Source: an uncultured Cryomorphaceae bacterium
Lineage (GTDB): Bacteria > Bacteroidota > Bacteroidia > Flavobacteriales > Schleiferiaceae
Reading direction: 5' to 3'
Assembly (NCBI GenBank): GCA_937900215.1
Contig: CALCFH010000517.1
Span: forward strand, 1-19,552
DNA length: 19,552 nt
Both the position numbers and the translations under genes were made by a program. Under the pieces are notes generated by a model, which worked only from the letters and a program-made list of their open reading frames with translations, made no database searches and had not been told where the DNA came from. Below, in pieces: positions 8,820 through 16,590 of the stretch (position 1 is its first letter; each line of letters opens with the position of its first letter).

Positions 8820-10150
8820 AAGTGAAGCTAAACAAGCACATATATATGCTAGGCATAGGGGGTATTGGCATGAGCGCATTGGCCAAATACCTCCTGAGAA
8901 GGGGCTATAAAGTAGCGGGTTATGATCGCGCTTATAGCTCTATAACGGATAGTCTAGTTGCCATGGGTGCGGAGATTAGCACAGACGAGTCTATAGAGGC
9001 TATTCCAGCCGATTTTAAAGAGCGGCAAAGTGTTACAGTAGTCTATACTCCGGCCATTTCAAAATCGCAATTGCTTTTTGCTTTCTTTCAAAAAGCAGAT
9101 TTCCCATTGCTAAAGCGTTCAGAGTTATTGGAGATTATTACCCAAAATTCAGAAACTTGGGCGGTTGCGGGTACCCATGGAAAAACCACAACATCGTCTT
9201 TATTGAGTCATCTTGCGGTTGAATTGGGCGTTAGTCCATCTGCCTTTCTGGGCGGAATTCCCATCAATTATGCAACCAATTATATTCAAGGCGAAAGCAA
9301 CATTTGCATAGTAGAAGCCGATGAGTTCGATAGAAGTTTCCATAGGCTCTATCCTCATTCTGCCATCATTACTTCCATGGAGCCTGATCATTTAGATATT
9401 TACGGCACTGCCGAGGAATTTGAAGAGGCCTTTCATCAATTTAGTAGACAAATAAGCCATACTCTTATTCACAAGGTGGGACTGCCTTTAAAAGGGATTA
9501 GCTATGGCTTAGAGGAAGGAGATCACCACATTGAGAACCTTCGAATAGAAGATTCGAATTATTTCTTCAATTGGATAGGCCCAGGCTTTAGGCAGGCGGT
9601 TTTTATGAGCTATCCCGGATTACATAATATAGAAAATGCGCTCGCCGCAGCGGCATTGTGTTTCTCAAAAGGATTTGCAACCGAAGATATCGCTTCGGCC
9701 ATTTCGAGCTTTAAGGGTGTGAAAAGACGATTTGAAAATCACATTAGAACAGAGAAGGCGGTGTATATAGACGACTATGCACATCATCCAGGGGAATTAA
9801 AAGTGCTGATAGAATCTATCCGATCACTTTATCCAGATCGGAAGCTGACGCTCTTGTTTCAACCCCATCTTTTTAGCCGTACACGAGATTTTATGCAAGA
9901 TTTTGCCGCCATTCTTTCTCAATGCGATTCGCTGTGGCTTATGCCCATCTATCCAGCAAGAGAAGAACCCATCGCCGGCATTGATTCAGAAGCCCTCCTA
10001 GAACAAATTGTATGCAGAGAAAAAAGATTGGTTTCAGCTGCAGAAATCGCTCTTTTAATCCAAAAAGAAAAACCAGAATTGTTAGTCAGTGCCGGCGCAG
10101 GAGATATAGATCGCAGTATTGAATCCATCATAAAGGCGATGCAACCATGA
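8810..10150 (+). CDS. murC: UDP-N-acetylmuramate:L-alanine ligase MurC
   Basis: The 446-residue cytoplasmic ligase starts the stem peptide by adding L-alanine to UDP-MurNAc. The N-terminal nucleotide-sugar-binding motif G-I-G-G-I-G-M-S-A-L-A is near 15-25, and the ATP loop G-T-H-G-K-T-T-T is at 121-128. D-E-F-D-R-S-F follows at 171-177, G-L-H-N-I-E-N-A-L-A-A at 270-280 and D-D-Y-A-H-H-P-G-E at 321-329; all are MurC hallmarks. The start at 8810 overlaps murG by 10 bp, the largest overlap in the cluster, and the N-terminus matches the family there. The stop overlaps ftsQ as ATGA. Confidence 0.96.
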   Translation: MDVKVKLNKHIYMLGIGGIGMSALAKYLLRRGYKVAGYDRAYSSITDSLVAMGAEISTDESIEAIPADFKERQSVTVVYTPAISKSQLLFAFFQKADFPLLKRSELLEIITQNSETWAVAGTHGKTTTSSLLSHLAVELGVSPSAFLGGIPINYATNYIQGESNICIVEADEFDRSFHRLYPHSAIITSMEPDHLDIYGTAEEFEEAFHQFSRQISHTLIHKVGLPLKGISYGLEEGDHHIENLRIEDSNYFFNWIGPGFRQAVFMSYPGLHNIENALAAAALCFSKGFATEDIASAISSFKGVKRRFENHIRTEKAVYIDDYAHHPGELKVLIESIRSLYPDRKLTLLFQPHLFSRTRDFMQDFAAILSQCDSLWLMPIYPAREEPIAGIDSEALLEQIVCREKRLVSAAEIALLIQKEKPELLVSAGAGDIDRSIESIIKAMQP

Positions 10151-10851
10151 CGTTAAAGAGAATAAGTCATTTTTTGCAGTGGTTGTTGGCGATTGTACTG
10201 CCCTTTGTTGTATTGTCTTTTTCCAATGGAAATCAAGTGGTTAAGGCAGAAAAATACAATATTGAACTCAAAGGAGATGTTGCTTTTGTAGTGGAAGAGG
10301 ACATTGTTAAAACAATTGATAATCTGAAAGATAGCTCTGAATCAATTAACATTCGGATGTTGGAAGAAAGACTATCTGTTATGAATGGGGTTATTGATGC
10401 TGAAGTATTTTCAAACTTGGGAAAGGAGCTATCCATTGTGCTGCAGCAGGGTACTCCAATTATCAGGCTCTTTGATAGTGGGCGCAGTTATTACTTGAAC
10501 GAATTTGGAGAACAGATGGCTTTATCGCCATACTATTCGGCAAGAGTTCCTTTGGTATCAGGAAGTTTAAACAGCAAAATAGTAGAGCAGATACATCCAG
10601 TATTCATGCATATACGTTCAGATTCTTTGCTTTCCAAACTAATAGATGCCGCCGAGGTAGATGAAAATGGGCAGTGGATTCTTTACTCGAACTTAAAAGG
10701 ACATGAAATTCTTTTGGGCGAGATAAATCAATGGGAAGAGAAGTTAGAAGCGTTTAAGGCTTTTTATTCTCATGTGGTTTTGACAAAAAAGAGGGAAGAT
10801 TTTAAACGCTTAGATCTGAGATTCAAATCGCAAGTGGTGCTGATCAACTAG
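10147..10851 (+). CDS. ftsQ: FtsQ-like cell-division protein
   Basis: The 234-residue protein has a short basic N-terminus, one membrane segment at about 8-25 and a periplasmic domain with no catalytic motif. Position between murC and ftsA, single-pass topology and size fit FtsQ/DivIB, which bridges FtsL/FtsB and other divisome members. The region just after the membrane segment (about 35-105) could be a POTRA-like domain, but similarity is too low to see a firm signature. Identification is therefore mostly by context. It overlaps murC by 4 bp and is followed by a 7-bp gap, the first non-overlapping junction in the operon. Confidence 0.85.
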   Translation: MTLKRISHFLQWLLAIVLPFVVLSFSNGNQVVKAEKYNIELKGDVAFVVEEDIVKTIDNLKDSSESINIRMLEERLSVMNGVIDAEVFSNLGKELSIVLQQGTPIIRLFDSGRSYYLNEFGEQMALSPYYSARVPLVSGSLNSKIVEQIHPVFMHIRSDSLLSKLIDAAEVDENGQWILYSNLKGHEILLGEINQWEEKLEAFKAFYSHVVLTKKREDFKRLDLRFKSQVVLIN

Positions 10852-10858
10852 AAGAATT

Positions 10859-12220
10859 ATGCAAAAGAAAGATATATCCGTAGGCTTAGATATAGGTACA
10901 ACAAAGATTGTAGCTATGATAGGCAAAAAGAATGAAAACGGTAAGTTAGAGGTTATTGCGATGGGTAAGGCGCGCTCTTTGGGCGTGCACAGAGGCGTTG
11001 TGACTAATATTGTGCAAACAATAGATTCTATAAAAGCGGCAATTGAGGATGCAGAAAGACAGGCTGATCTTAGAATTAATAGTGTTACAGTAGGTATTGC
11101 GGGTCAGCATATTCGCAGCCTTCAGCATAGCGATTACATCAGCAGATCCAATCCAGACGATGTAATAAACGATGGAGATATCGATGCATTAGTAGCCAAT
11201 GTGCACAAATTGGTGATGTTGCCGGGAGAGGAGATTATTCATGTTTTACCACAAGAATTTAAAATAGACGGTCAATCGGATATTCACGAACCACGCGGTA
11301 TGTATGGCGGAAGATTGGAAGCCAATTTCCACATCGTGGTAGGGCAAGTAGCTTCTATTAAGAATATTGGCAGATGTGTAAAAGATGCCGGATTAGAAGT
11401 AGCAGATATTACTCTTGAACCCTTAGCCAGTGCGGATGCTGTTCTTAGCCAAGAGGAGAAAGAAGCGGGAGTTGTTTTAGTAGATATTGGAGGCGGCACT
11501 ACCGATGTGGCCATTTTTAAAGATGGAATTATTCGCCATACTGCCGTTATTCCATTTGGAGGAAATGTTATCACCGATGACATCAAGGAAGGACTCTCTA
11601 TCATTGAGAAACAAGCTGAATTATTGAAAATCAAATTTGGTTCTGCTTGGCCCGGAGAAAACAACGACAATGAAATTGTTTCCATTCCAGGATTGCGAGG
11701 AAGAGAACCAAAGGAAATTACCCTCAGAAATCTTTCTAAAATCATCAATGCTCGAATGATTGAAATTATAGAGCAGGTGTATGAAGAGATTAAGAATTAT
11801 GGACACGAAGTTCAGAGCAAAAAGCTCATTGCAGGTTTAGTACTTACGGGTGGAGGCTCTCAGCTTAAACATATTAAGCAACTGGTGGAATATGTAACCG
11901 GAATGGATACGCGCATTGGTTTTCCAAACGAACACTTGGCCAATGTGGGCTTTGAAGAAGAGCTGAGCAGTCCTCAGTTTGCTACTGCGGTTGGATTGGT
12001 TTTAAAAGGAATGGAAAAGGCCGAGCTGCGCAAGCCAGCTGTGAGTGATCCGAAAGCCGATAAAATTGAAGCTCTACTTCCGAAAGAACCAGAGCCAATA
12101 GTAGAAGAAGTAAAAAAAATAGAGCATGAAGATCTCAAATCTGCTCAACCAAAAAAGCGACAGAATTTCTTTGATTCTTGGGCAGATAAGTTCAAACGAT
12201 TCTTAGACAGCGACGAATAA
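10859..12220 (+). CDS. ftsA: Cell-division protein FtsA (actin-like FtsZ membrane anchor)
   Basis: The 453-residue actin-family ATPase tethers FtsZ to the membrane. Phosphate-1 motif D-I-G-T-T-K is at 11-16, phosphate-2 motif D-I-G-G-G-T-T-D at 209-216 and the adenosine motif G-L-V-L-T-G-G-G-S-Q-L at 326-336. The FtsA-specific 1C subdomain replaces actin 1B at about 85-165. A low-complexity acidic/basic linker (about 395-435) leads to a terminal segment at about 436-450 (F-F-D-S-W-A-D-K-F-K-R-F) with alternating hydrophobic and basic residues. This is the amphipathic membrane-targeting helix expected of FtsA. A 20-bp gap separates it from ftsZ. Confidence 0.97.
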   Translation: MQKKDISVGLDIGTTKIVAMIGKKNENGKLEVIAMGKARSLGVHRGVVTNIVQTIDSIKAAIEDAERQADLRINSVTVGIAGQHIRSLQHSDYISRSNPDDVINDGDIDALVANVHKLVMLPGEEIIHVLPQEFKIDGQSDIHEPRGMYGGRLEANFHIVVGQVASIKNIGRCVKDAGLEVADITLEPLASADAVLSQEEKEAGVVLVDIGGGTTDVAIFKDGIIRHTAVIPFGGNVITDDIKEGLSIIEKQAELLKIKFGSAWPGENNDNEIVSIPGLRGREPKEITLRNLSKIINARMIEIIEQVYEEIKNYGHEVQSKKLIAGLVLTGGGSQLKHIKQLVEYVTGMDTRIGFPNEHLANVGFEEELSSPQFATAVGLVLKGMEKAELRKPAVSDPKADKIEALLPKEPEPIVEEVKKIEHEDLKSAQPKKRQNFFDSWADKFKRFLDSDE

Positions 12221-12240
12221 CGATACACTAGACAACGACT

Positions 12241-14196
12241 ATGATAGAGGAAAATGCAAACCTAGAATTCGATTTACCGAAAAATCAATCTTCGGCTATT
12301 AAAGTGCTAGGAGTAGGGGGTGGAGGCAGCAATGCAGCCAATCATATGTTCCGGCAGGGCATAAAAGGGGTAGACTTTATCGTCTGCAATACAGATGCTC
12401 AAGCGCTGAATTTTAGTGGTATTCCCAATAAACTTCAATTGGGATTGACTATAACAGAGGGTCTTGGTGCTGGAGCCAATCCGGAAATCGGACAGTCGGC
12501 TGCGGAGGAGAGCCTGGGCGAACTTATGGCCATGTTGGAGAATAAAACCAAGATGCTCTTCATAACAGCAGGCATGGGTGGTGGCACTGGAACAGGCGCT
12601 GCTCCAGTTATTGCTAAGGCTGCCAAAGAAATGGGCATTTTAGTGGTAGGTATTGTTACAAGTCCTTTTCAGTTTGAAGGAAATGTGCGCCTGAAGCAGG
12701 CAGAAGAAGGCATTGAAAAATTACGCCAAGCAGTAGACTCGCTTATTGTTATCAATAACAATAAATTGAGAGAGGTCTATGGGAATTTGGGATTTAAGGC
12801 GGGTTACGAAAAGGCAGACGAGGTCTTGGCTACAGCGGCTAGAGGTATTGCAGAGGTAATCACACACCATTATACTACCAATATTGATTTACGAGATGCC
12901 AATACGGTTCTGGCAGATAGCGGCACGGCTATTATGGGATCGGGTATTTCAGATGGCGATGGTAGAGCTCTAAAAGGCATTCGTCAAGCCCTCAATTCTC
13001 CACTCTTGAATGACAACAATATCAAGGGATCTAAGAATGTCCTTTTGTTAATTGTTTCTGGAGAGGAAGAGATAACCATAGATGAGATTGCCGAGATAAA
13101 CGAATATGTCCAGCAAGAGGCAGGTGGCACAGCGAATATTATTCTAGGTATTGGCGAAGACGTTGAGCTTAAAAGCGCTATTCGCGTAACCATTATCGCA
13201 ACGGGCTTTTCGGCAGATCAACAGAGAATTGTAAACCAACGTCCAGTAGATAAGGTGATTCATCCGCTTAACGATGATCAGCCTATTACAATTGAGGTAC
13301 ACAGAAAGCCTTTGAATTTGGATTCACCACTTGATTTAGCTTCAGAAGCCCCGAAGCCAAAGAATGTAATTCCAGATAAGAAGGATACCTTGGATGCGCC
13401 CATTGAGAAGAAAGAAAGCCCGGCGCCTAAGGTGCAGCATTTGTTGTTTGATGATGTGGTGGAGCCAACCCAAAGTGAACCTATTTCAAATCAAGCAGAT
13501 GCATCGGTTGATAACAACCAAGACCCGATTTTTTTTGAAAAATCCAATGAGATAAAGGAGGAGCAAGAAGCAGAAGAAGTGGGCTTTACGTTCGATTTCC
13601 TAGATATGGATTTGGACGAAGAAAAGGAGTTTGAATTAAATGCAACTGAAACGAAAGAGGATTCTGTGCAGCCTATTGAGGCCAAAGTGGTGGAGGAAGA
13701 GTTAACTATGGAGATAGCGGAAGATGCGCCTATTGTTCCGGAAGTACCAACAAAGAAGGTATACGAGCTTGAGGACTATATGAAGCACGAAGATCACCTT
13801 CTGGGCAAGAATAAAAAGGCAGAAAAGCAGGAAACTCAAAACAGAGAACCATCTATTGAGTTAAGAACGCGCGAGAATAAGTCGACAGTTGAGAGTGAGC
13901 CAGTAAAAAAGACTGGTGGCGAGAATCCTTTCGACCTTCCATTAAAAGAGGTAGAAAGAAATATGGCCGAGGACAGAAAGGCAAGACTGCAATCTTTGAC
14001 CTATAATTTTAGAAATACACTGCGGTCTGTATCAGAGTCTGAGAATATTCCTGCCTATAAGCGTCAGGGAATAGAATTAGGTGAAGACGATAAATATTCC
14101 GATAAGCAAAGCATTGGTCAAATGACCATAGAGGGTGATGGGAAAGGAGCGGCAGTTCGGAATAACAATAGATTTTTACACGATAACGTAGACTAA
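12241..14196 (+). CDS. ftsZ: Cell-division GTPase FtsZ, long form with extended C-terminal tail
   Basis: This tubulin-like GTPase forms the Z ring. The GTPase core (about 20-325) has G-G-G-G-S-N-A at 26-32, the tubulin signature G-G-G-T-G-T-G at 113-119 and the T7-loop residues N214, D216 and D219 that complete the GTP site of the next subunit. At 651 residues it is far longer than E. coli FtsZ (383). The extra length is an acidic linker rich in Glu, Asp, Lys and Pro (about 326-590), predicted disordered. The conserved C-terminal peptide that binds FtsA-type partners appears as N602-I-P-A-Y-K-R608. It is followed by 43 more residues ending F-L-H-D-N-V-D instead of lying at the extreme C-terminus. 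I believe this layout is common in Bacteroidota FtsZ. Confidence 0.98.
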   Translation: MIEENANLEFDLPKNQSSAIKVLGVGGGGSNAANHMFRQGIKGVDFIVCNTDAQALNFSGIPNKLQLGLTITEGLGAGANPEIGQSAAEESLGELMAMLENKTKMLFITAGMGGGTGTGAAPVIAKAAKEMGILVVGIVTSPFQFEGNVRLKQAEEGIEKLRQAVDSLIVINNNKLREVYGNLGFKAGYEKADEVLATAARGIAEVITHHYTTNIDLRDANTVLADSGTAIMGSGISDGDGRALKGIRQALNSPLLNDNNIKGSKNVLLLIVSGEEEITIDEIAEINEYVQQEAGGTANIILGIGEDVELKSAIRVTIIATGFSADQQRIVNQRPVDKVIHPLNDDQPITIEVHRKPLNLDSPLDLASEAPKPKNVIPDKKDTLDAPIEKKESPAPKVQHLLFDDVVEPTQSEPISNQADASVDNNQDPIFFEKSNEIKEEQEAEEVGFTFDFLDMDLDEEKEFELNATETKEDSVQPIEAKVVEEELTMEIAEDAPIVPEVPTKKVYELEDYMKHEDHLLGKNKKAEKQETQNREPSIELRTRENKSTVESEPVKKTGGENPFDLPLKEVERNMAEDRKARLQSLTYNFRNTLRSVSESENIPAYKRQGIELGEDDKYSDKQSIGQMTIEGDGKGAAVRNNNRFLHDNVD

Positions 14197-14197
14197 T

Positions 14198-14644
14198 ATG
14201 ACATTCGAAGAAAGGATTACAGAAGACATGAAAATGGCTATGAAGGCGAAGGATAAAGTTTCTCTGGAAGCTTTGCGCGCCATTAGAGCAGCTATTCTAC
14301 TCGCCAAAACCGATTCAGGATCAGAGGGTTTTAAAGATGAAGATAGTATGGCACTATTGCAAAAACTGCGCAAACAAAGGGTAGATGCAGCTGAAATTTT
14401 TAGAAAACAAAACAGAGCGGACTTAGCAGAAGTAGAAGAGAGTCAAACTACTATTATAGAAAGATATTTGCCAGAGAGAATGTCTGCCGAGGCCTTGTCT
14501 GCTAGCATTGCAAGCATAGTTCAAGAGCTCGGTGCCACAGGAATGGGAGACATGGGAAGGGTGATGGGTAAGGCTAGCTCTGTGTTGGCTGGAAAGGCAG
14601 ATGGCAAAGACATAGCCAATGCTGTGAGGGCGGCCTTGGCTTAA
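14198..14644 (+). CDS. GatB/YqeY-domain protein
   Basis: The 148-residue soluble protein resembles the YqeY family, which shares a fold with the C-terminal tRNA-interacting domain of GatB, the amidotransferase subunit. The N-terminal part is helical and charged. The motif I-E-R-Y-L-P-E-R-M-S near 88-97, and the C-terminal G-M-G-D-M-G-R-V-M-G followed by A-D-G-K-D-I-A-N-A-V-R, are typical of YqeY. Its cellular role is not established; a tRNA-related function is inferred from the fold. It starts one base after the ftsZ stop, so it is the last gene of the dcw transcript here. It ends 12 bp from the convergent porT gene. Confidence 0.92.
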   Translation: MTFEERITEDMKMAMKAKDKVSLEALRAIRAAILLAKTDSGSEGFKDEDSMALLQKLRKQRVDAAEIFRKQNRADLAEVEESQTTIIERYLPERMSAEALSASIASIVQELGATGMGDMGRVMGKASSVLAGKADGKDIANAVRAALA

Positions 14645-14656
14645 AACTGGCGCTCC

Positions 14657-15355
14657 TTATTCGAAAGTGAAATTGAGCATTATGGCGCGAGTACGCAAAC
14701 TGCGAATGCCATCAACCAATAAGGTTCCGTCTTCTACGAGAAGATCTTTCAGCCCAAAAGTTGCACGCAATTGAGGGCTGAATTTAAAGTACTCGAAATA
14801 AAAATCTATCCCTATTCCCAATTCATAGCCATAGTCAGCTTTGGTGATTTTAAAGAATTCATCGTCTTGAACATCTTGTTTCGATGCCAAATCAAAAGTG
14901 TATTTAAATCCACCTAAAAGATACCAGCGGTAATTATCTATTCTATCTCCTCTAAATTTTATTTCAAAAGGGGCTTCCATATAAGAAGACTCAACCTCTC
15001 TCAATAATTCAGTTCTTTCTCCCGTAAACGGGTCGTCTACATCAAAGTAGAGAAAACGAGTAGTGGTGGCATAGCCGGGTAAAAAACGAACCGAAAAATT
15101 ATCATTTAGACGGAGGTCTGAAACTATATTAATAGTGTATCCTGGATTTACTTCAGAACGAACGCCATAAAAACCCGGAATTAAAACGAGGTCATAGGTG
15201 TTTATATTGAAGTTACTGTAGTTCATTCCGAGACTAAATCCAAAATGCAGTCCCTGCGTATCATACTTAGGCTGATTCTTTAAACGATTCTGAGCCAATA
15301 CATTGGATGAAAATCCTATACTTAGAAGTACAAAAAAAAGGGTATTGCGGCTCAT
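14657..15355 (-). CDS. porT: PorT/SprT-like outer-membrane protein of the type IX secretion system
   Basis: The 232-residue protein has a signal peptide (about 1-21, ending V-L-A before Q-N). The rest has alternating hydrophobic residues typical of a small outer-membrane beta-barrel and ends in an aromatic-rich last strand (N-F-T-F-E). PorT (SprT in gliding flavobacteria) is needed for type IX secretion and gliding, and it often lies directly downstream of ubiE in this phylum, as here. The reading frame is open upstream to 15418, but that would overlap ubiE and place 21 residues before the signal peptide, so ATG 15353-15355 is chosen. A generic beta-barrel porin-like protein is the alternative; gene order favours PorT. 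Confidence 0.8.
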   Translation of the reverse strand: MSRNTLFFVLLSIGFSSNVLAQNRLKNQPKYDTQGLHFGFSLGMNYSNFNINTYDLVLIPGFYGVRSEVNPGYTINIVSDLRLNDNFSVRFLPGYATTTRFLYFDVDDPFTGERTELLREVESSYMEAPFEIKFRGDRIDNYRWYLLGGFKYTFDLASKQDVQDDEFFKITKADYGYELGIGIDFYFEYFKFSPQLRATFGLKDLLVEDGTLLVDGIRSLRTRAIMLNFTFE

Positions 15356-15383
15356 GACTACAGTCAACGTGAAGGAACTGAAC

Positions 15384-16109
15384 TTATTTTTCAGCAGTAT
15401 ACATACTTGCAACCCCAAAAGTAAGGGGTTCTGCTTGAGAATTGATAAATCCGCACACCTCTAATCGAGATAAAAAGGCTGCGCCATACGGAAAGGCATC
15501 TACGCTCTCGGGGAGATAGCTATAGGCGCTTTTATCTTTTGAAACAAGCTTTCCAATGCCGGGCAGCACATGCTTACTATAAAAGCCATAGGCTTGCTTA
15601 AAGGGAGCTTTTTCTGGTTGTGAAAACTCCAATACTATCAACTTTCCACCTGGTTTGAGCACGCGATGCATTTCCGAAAGACCTTTTTCTAAGTTTTCGA
15701 AGTTGCGTACGCCAAAAGAAGCGGTGACTAAATCAAATGAATTGGAGTCGAATGGAATATTTTCAGAATCGCCATATTGTAGATCTATTCGTTGATCAAG
15801 CTTGGCCTTCACAACCTTTTCTCTTCCTACCGCTAACATTCCTTTTGAAATGTCTAATCCAATTATTTCCCTCGCACCAGTAGAAGAAAGGGCCAAAGCC
15901 AAATCGCCTGTTCCGGTTGCAATATCTAAAATGCGTTGTGGCTTAGATGCTGCAGCAAAGCGAACCACTTTTTTACGCCATCCTTTGTCAATTCCAAAGG
16001 AAAGAAGGTGGTTTAAAAAATCATAGCGAGCGCTAATGTTATCGAACATTTTCGCAACCTGCTCCTTCTTAGCCGAAGCATCGTCCTTATAAGGTTTTAC
16101 TGTACTCAT
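15384..16109 (-). CDS. ubiE: Demethylmenaquinone methyltransferase (UbiE/MenG)
   Basis: The 241-residue SAM-dependent methyltransferase makes the last step of menaquinone synthesis, methylating the demethylmenaquinone ring. The first UbiE signature, Y-D-F-L-N-H-L-L-S-F-G-I-D-K-G-W-R, is at about 29-45. The SAM-binding motif D62-I-A-T-G-T-G-D69 follows, and the second signature, R-V-L-K-P-G-G-K-L-I-V-L-E-F-S, lies in the C-terminal half. Bacteroidota use menaquinone and lack ubiquinone, so the menaquinone reaction is expected. It lies 28 bp upstream of porT in the same direction and 48 bp after a tRNA gene. A terminator-like hairpin ends 14 nt before its start codon. Confidence 0.95.
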   Translation of the reverse strand: MSTVKPYKDDASAKKEQVAKMFDNISARYDFLNHLLSFGIDKGWRKKVVRFAAASKPQRILDIATGTGDLALALSSTGAREIIGLDISKGMLAVGREKVVKAKLDQRIDLQYGDSENIPFDSNSFDLVTASFGVRNFENLEKGLSEMHRVLKPGGKLIVLEFSQPEKAPFKQAYGFYSKHVLPGIGKLVSKDKSAYSYLPESVDAFPYGAAFLSRLEVCGFINSQAEPLTFGVASMYTAEK

Positions 16110-16123
16110 AAAATTAAAACAGA

Positions 16124-16149
16124 AACGGAGTCATATAGTTGACCCCGTT
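16124..16149 (-). terminator. Terminator-like hairpin between the tRNA-Arg genes and ubiE
   Basis: On the - strand the stem AACGGGGTCA (16149-16140) pairs with TGACTCCGTT (16133-16124) over ten positions, one of them G-U, around a six-base loop. A T-rich stretch (TTTTAATTTT) begins four bases after the stem and runs to the ubiE ATG. Shape and position, nine bases after the 3' end of the second tRNA, fit an intrinsic terminator of the tRNA transcript. Because ubiE starts 14 bases further on with no visible promoter of its own, the hairpin may instead attenuate read-through into ubiE-porT. It could also be a processing signal. Confidence 0.65.
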
Positions 16150-16157
16150 CTAAATTG

Positions 16158-16229
16158 TAGCCCCGAAGGGAATCGAACCCCCACCTAGAGAACCGGAATC
16201 TCTTATTCTATCCATTAAACTACGGAGCC
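16158..16229 (-). tRNA. tRNA-Arg, anticodon CCG
   Basis: The 72-nt cloverleaf on the - strand has a seven-pair acceptor stem (GGCTCCG with CGGGGCT, two G-U pairs), a D-arm GTTT...GAAT, and an anticodon stem AGAGA/TCTCT around loop TTCCGGT, giving anticodon CCG, which reads CGG. The variable loop is short, and the T-arm has the normal TTCGATT loop. The 3' CCA is not encoded. It is the second of two adjacent arginine tRNA genes, 14 bp after the first. Confidence 0.96.
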
Positions 16230-16243
16230 AAAAAAATGCGAAG

Positions 16244-16315
16244 TAGCCCCGAGGGGAATCGAACCCCTATCTAAAGTTTAGGAAACTTCTATTCTATCCA
16301 TTGAACTACGGGGCC
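16244..16315 (-). tRNA. tRNA-Arg, anticodon CCT
   Basis: The 72-nt cloverleaf on the - strand has acceptor stem GGCCCCG with CGGGGCT, a D-arm GTTC...GAAT, and an anticodon stem GAAGT/ACTTT around loop TTCCTAA, giving anticodon CCT, which reads AGG. The T-stem AGGGG/CCCCT has loop TTCGATT. CCA is not encoded. Acceptor, D and T arms are nearly the same as in the neighbouring tRNA-Arg(CCG); the differences cluster in the anticodon arm and variable loop, suggesting a tandem duplication followed by anticodon change. Confidence 0.96.
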
Positions 16316-16343
16316 GCAAAGAACGTCTCTCATTTAAGGGATG

Positions 16344-16351
16344 CAAAGTTA
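16344..16351 (-). promoter_or_regulatory. Bacteroidota-type -7 box for the tRNA-Arg genes
   Basis: The - strand reads TAACTTTG, an exact match to the TAnnTTTG -7 element used by the primary sigma factor of Bacteroidota. It lies 28 bp before the 5' end of tRNA-Arg(CCT), a reasonable distance for a short leader. The matching -33 element (TTTG about 19 bp upstream) is poor here, with only TAAA or CTTTAT nearby, so the call rests on the -7 box and its position. Confidence 0.5.
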
Positions 16352-16537
16352 ATTATTTGGATGGGAATCTTTTATAAAGTTCTGACCTTAGTTCATGAAT
16401 GTATAGCCTGCTTGAAGTCTTCGCATTTGCTCAATGGAACCATATAAATGGAGATTTAACTTATTTTATTCAAAATCCTAAAATTTGGATGTAATTCGTA
16501 TAAAAAACACGGTTTTTCTATCGATTTAACTCAAAAC

Positions 16538-16565
16538 AGAGCGAAAAGGCTCTTATTTCTTTTTT
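16538..16565 (+). terminator. Small hairpin with T-tract upstream of the amidohydrolase gene
   Basis: AGAGC (16538-16542) pairs with GCTCT (16549-16553) around GAAAAG, and the next twelve bases, TATTTCTTTTTT, are T-rich. The form is that of a weak intrinsic terminator on the + strand, yet no + strand gene lies between yqeY and this point. It could end a short leader or small RNA begun nearby, or be chance in AT-rich DNA. Confidence 0.3.
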
Positions 16566-16590
16566 GAGGCCTTACCTTGCCTTTTTTATA

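Noticed and set aside
11284..11748. 154-codon open frame on the minus strand
   Set aside because: It lies wholly inside ftsA, has no recognisable protein character and is explained as a shadow of the coding frame.
13529..13536. Run of eight T in ftsZ as a slippage signal
   Set aside because: It encodes Ile-Phe-Phe in a low-complexity linker and nothing suggests a functional frame change.
14645..14656. Shared terminator between yqeY and porT
   Set aside because: The 12-bp gap has no stem-loop with a T-tract on either strand that I could find.
15356..15418. Longer start for porT
   Set aside because: It would overlap ubiE and put 21 residues before an evident signal peptide.
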